Positions 5,611 to 6,140 of a stretch of DNA of 6,140 bases are shown here, in pieces. Where the stretch lies: assembly GCA_035541775.1 (NCBI GenBank), contig DATKMP010000132.1, positions 1 to 6,140 on the forward strand. Reading direction: 5' to 3'. The translations under genes and the position numbers were made by a program. Position 1 is the first letter of the stretch; each line of letters starts with the position of its first letter. The notes under the pieces were generated by a model. The model made no database searches, had not been told where the DNA came from, and saw nothing but the letters and a program-made list of their open reading frames with translations. This DNA comes from DATKMP01 sp035541775 (lineage in GTDB: Bacteria > Bacteroidota > Ignavibacteria > UBA10030).

Positions 5611-6140
5611 GTGTTCACTCCCACGAAAATGTTTTTTACCAAAGGCGTAGGACGCCATAAAGATTACTTACAATCCTTCGAGCTTGCGTTGCGAGATGCG
5701 GGCATCGAAAAATGCAACATCGTCACCGTTTCCAGCATTTACCCGCCGGGATGCAAACGCGTTCCGAAAGATGATGGCATTGCACAATTAAGTGCGGGAC
5801 AAATTACATTCTGCGTCATGGCGCGCAATGCGACGAACGAACCGAACCGTTTGATCGCCTCGTCTATCGGCGTGGCGCAGCCGGCAGACGATACGCAGTA
5901 CGGGTATTTATCCGAACATCATCCGTTCGGCGAAACCGACGAACGCGCCGGCGATTATGCCGAAGACCTTGCAGCCACGATGCTCGCCACAACACTTGGC
6001 GTGCAGTTCGATCCCAACACGAACTGGGATGAACGCGAAAAGATTTTTAAAATGACCGGCAAGATTGTACGCACGTTCAACATTACGCAATCAGCAGAAG
6101 GCGATAAGAACGGGTTGTGGACCACCGTTGTTGCATGCGC
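5611..6140 (+). CDS. Pyruvoyl-dependent arginine decarboxylase (last residues cut off by window edge)
   Basis: PvlArgDC converts arginine to agmatine and CO2 using a pyruvoyl group made by self-cleavage of its own chain, instead of pyridoxal phosphate. Agmatine usually feeds putrescine and spermidine synthesis; in some bacteria the enzyme serves acid resistance. The GTG start at 5611 gives 176 residues to the edge; family members are about 160-195, so few are missing. The N-terminus [18 protein letters not shown] (7-24) is characteristic. The cleavage site is VSSIYPPGC (40-48): cleavage between Ser41 and Ser42 would give the beta chain and a pyruvoyl group from Ser42. [15 protein letters not shown] (63-77), [24 protein letters not shown] (86-109) with Glu102 as a likely catalytic acid, and [13 protein letters not shown] follow. 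Sequence resembles my memory of Chlorobi-type proteins. Placed 29 bases after tyrS, probably in one transcript; no other polyamine gene is in view. Confidence 0.92.
   Translation, partial: MFTPTKMFFTKGVGRHKDYLQSFELALRDAGIEKCNIVTVSSIYPPGCKRVPKDDGIAQLSAGQITFCVMARNATNEPNRLIASSIGVAQPADDTQYGYLSEHHPFGETDERAGDYAEDLAATMLATTLGVQFDPNTNWDEREKIFKMTGKIVRTFNITQSAEGDKNGLWTTVVAC

Noticed and set aside
5164..5658. Minus-strand 164-codon open frame opposite the end of tyrS and the start of the decarboxylase gene
   Set aside because: It is antisense to the TyrRS C-terminal half; Ser/Arg/Cys-rich translation without recognisable motifs.

Overview
The window is ordinary, densely coding bacterial chromosome: six protein genes, no RNA genes, no mobile elements and no CRISPR. 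By eye it has moderate G+C. The gene content points to the Bacteroidota/Chlorobiota/Ignavibacteria side of the tree: an E1 2-oxo acid dehydrogenase with alpha and beta parts in one polypeptide, a type-2 TyrRS, and a bacterial pyruvoyl-dependent arginine decarboxylase of the kind I recall from Chlorobi-like genomes. This placement is inference from gene content and remembered family sequences, not from a database search.

The left part (about 1-3696) is a minus-strand operon read from right to left: lpd (dihydrolipoamide dehydrogenase, E3), then lipB (octanoyl-ACP:protein octanoyltransferase), then the fused E1 gene, which runs off the left edge. Only 17 bases separate lpd and lipB, and lipB and E1 overlap by four bases (ATGA). 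Together these genes supply the first and last enzymes of a 2-oxo acid dehydrogenase complex and the enzyme that starts building the lipoyl cofactor carried by E2. No E2 gene and no lipA are visible; they may lie past the left edge or elsewhere.

A 214-base divergent intergenic region (3697-3910) separates this operon from a plus-strand group. It holds a good candidate promoter for lpd (TTGTAT-17-TATATT) with a small dyad in its spacer, a short GC-rich inverted repeat, and a weaker candidate promoter for smpB.

The right part (3911-6140) reads left to right: smpB (tmRNA-binding protein of trans-translation), tyrS (type-2 tyrosyl-tRNA synthetase) and a pyruvoyl-dependent arginine decarboxylase that is cut by the right edge near its C-terminus. 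The gaps are 3 and 29 bases, so the three are probably co-transcribed although their roles (ribosome rescue, tRNA charging, polyamine synthesis) differ.

Three of the five genes with a visible start other than E1 use non-ATG codons (TTG for lipB and tyrS, GTG for the decarboxylase). I found no sign of a previously undescribed system; the items worth a second look are details of gene arrangement, translation starts and one cofactor-motif substitution.
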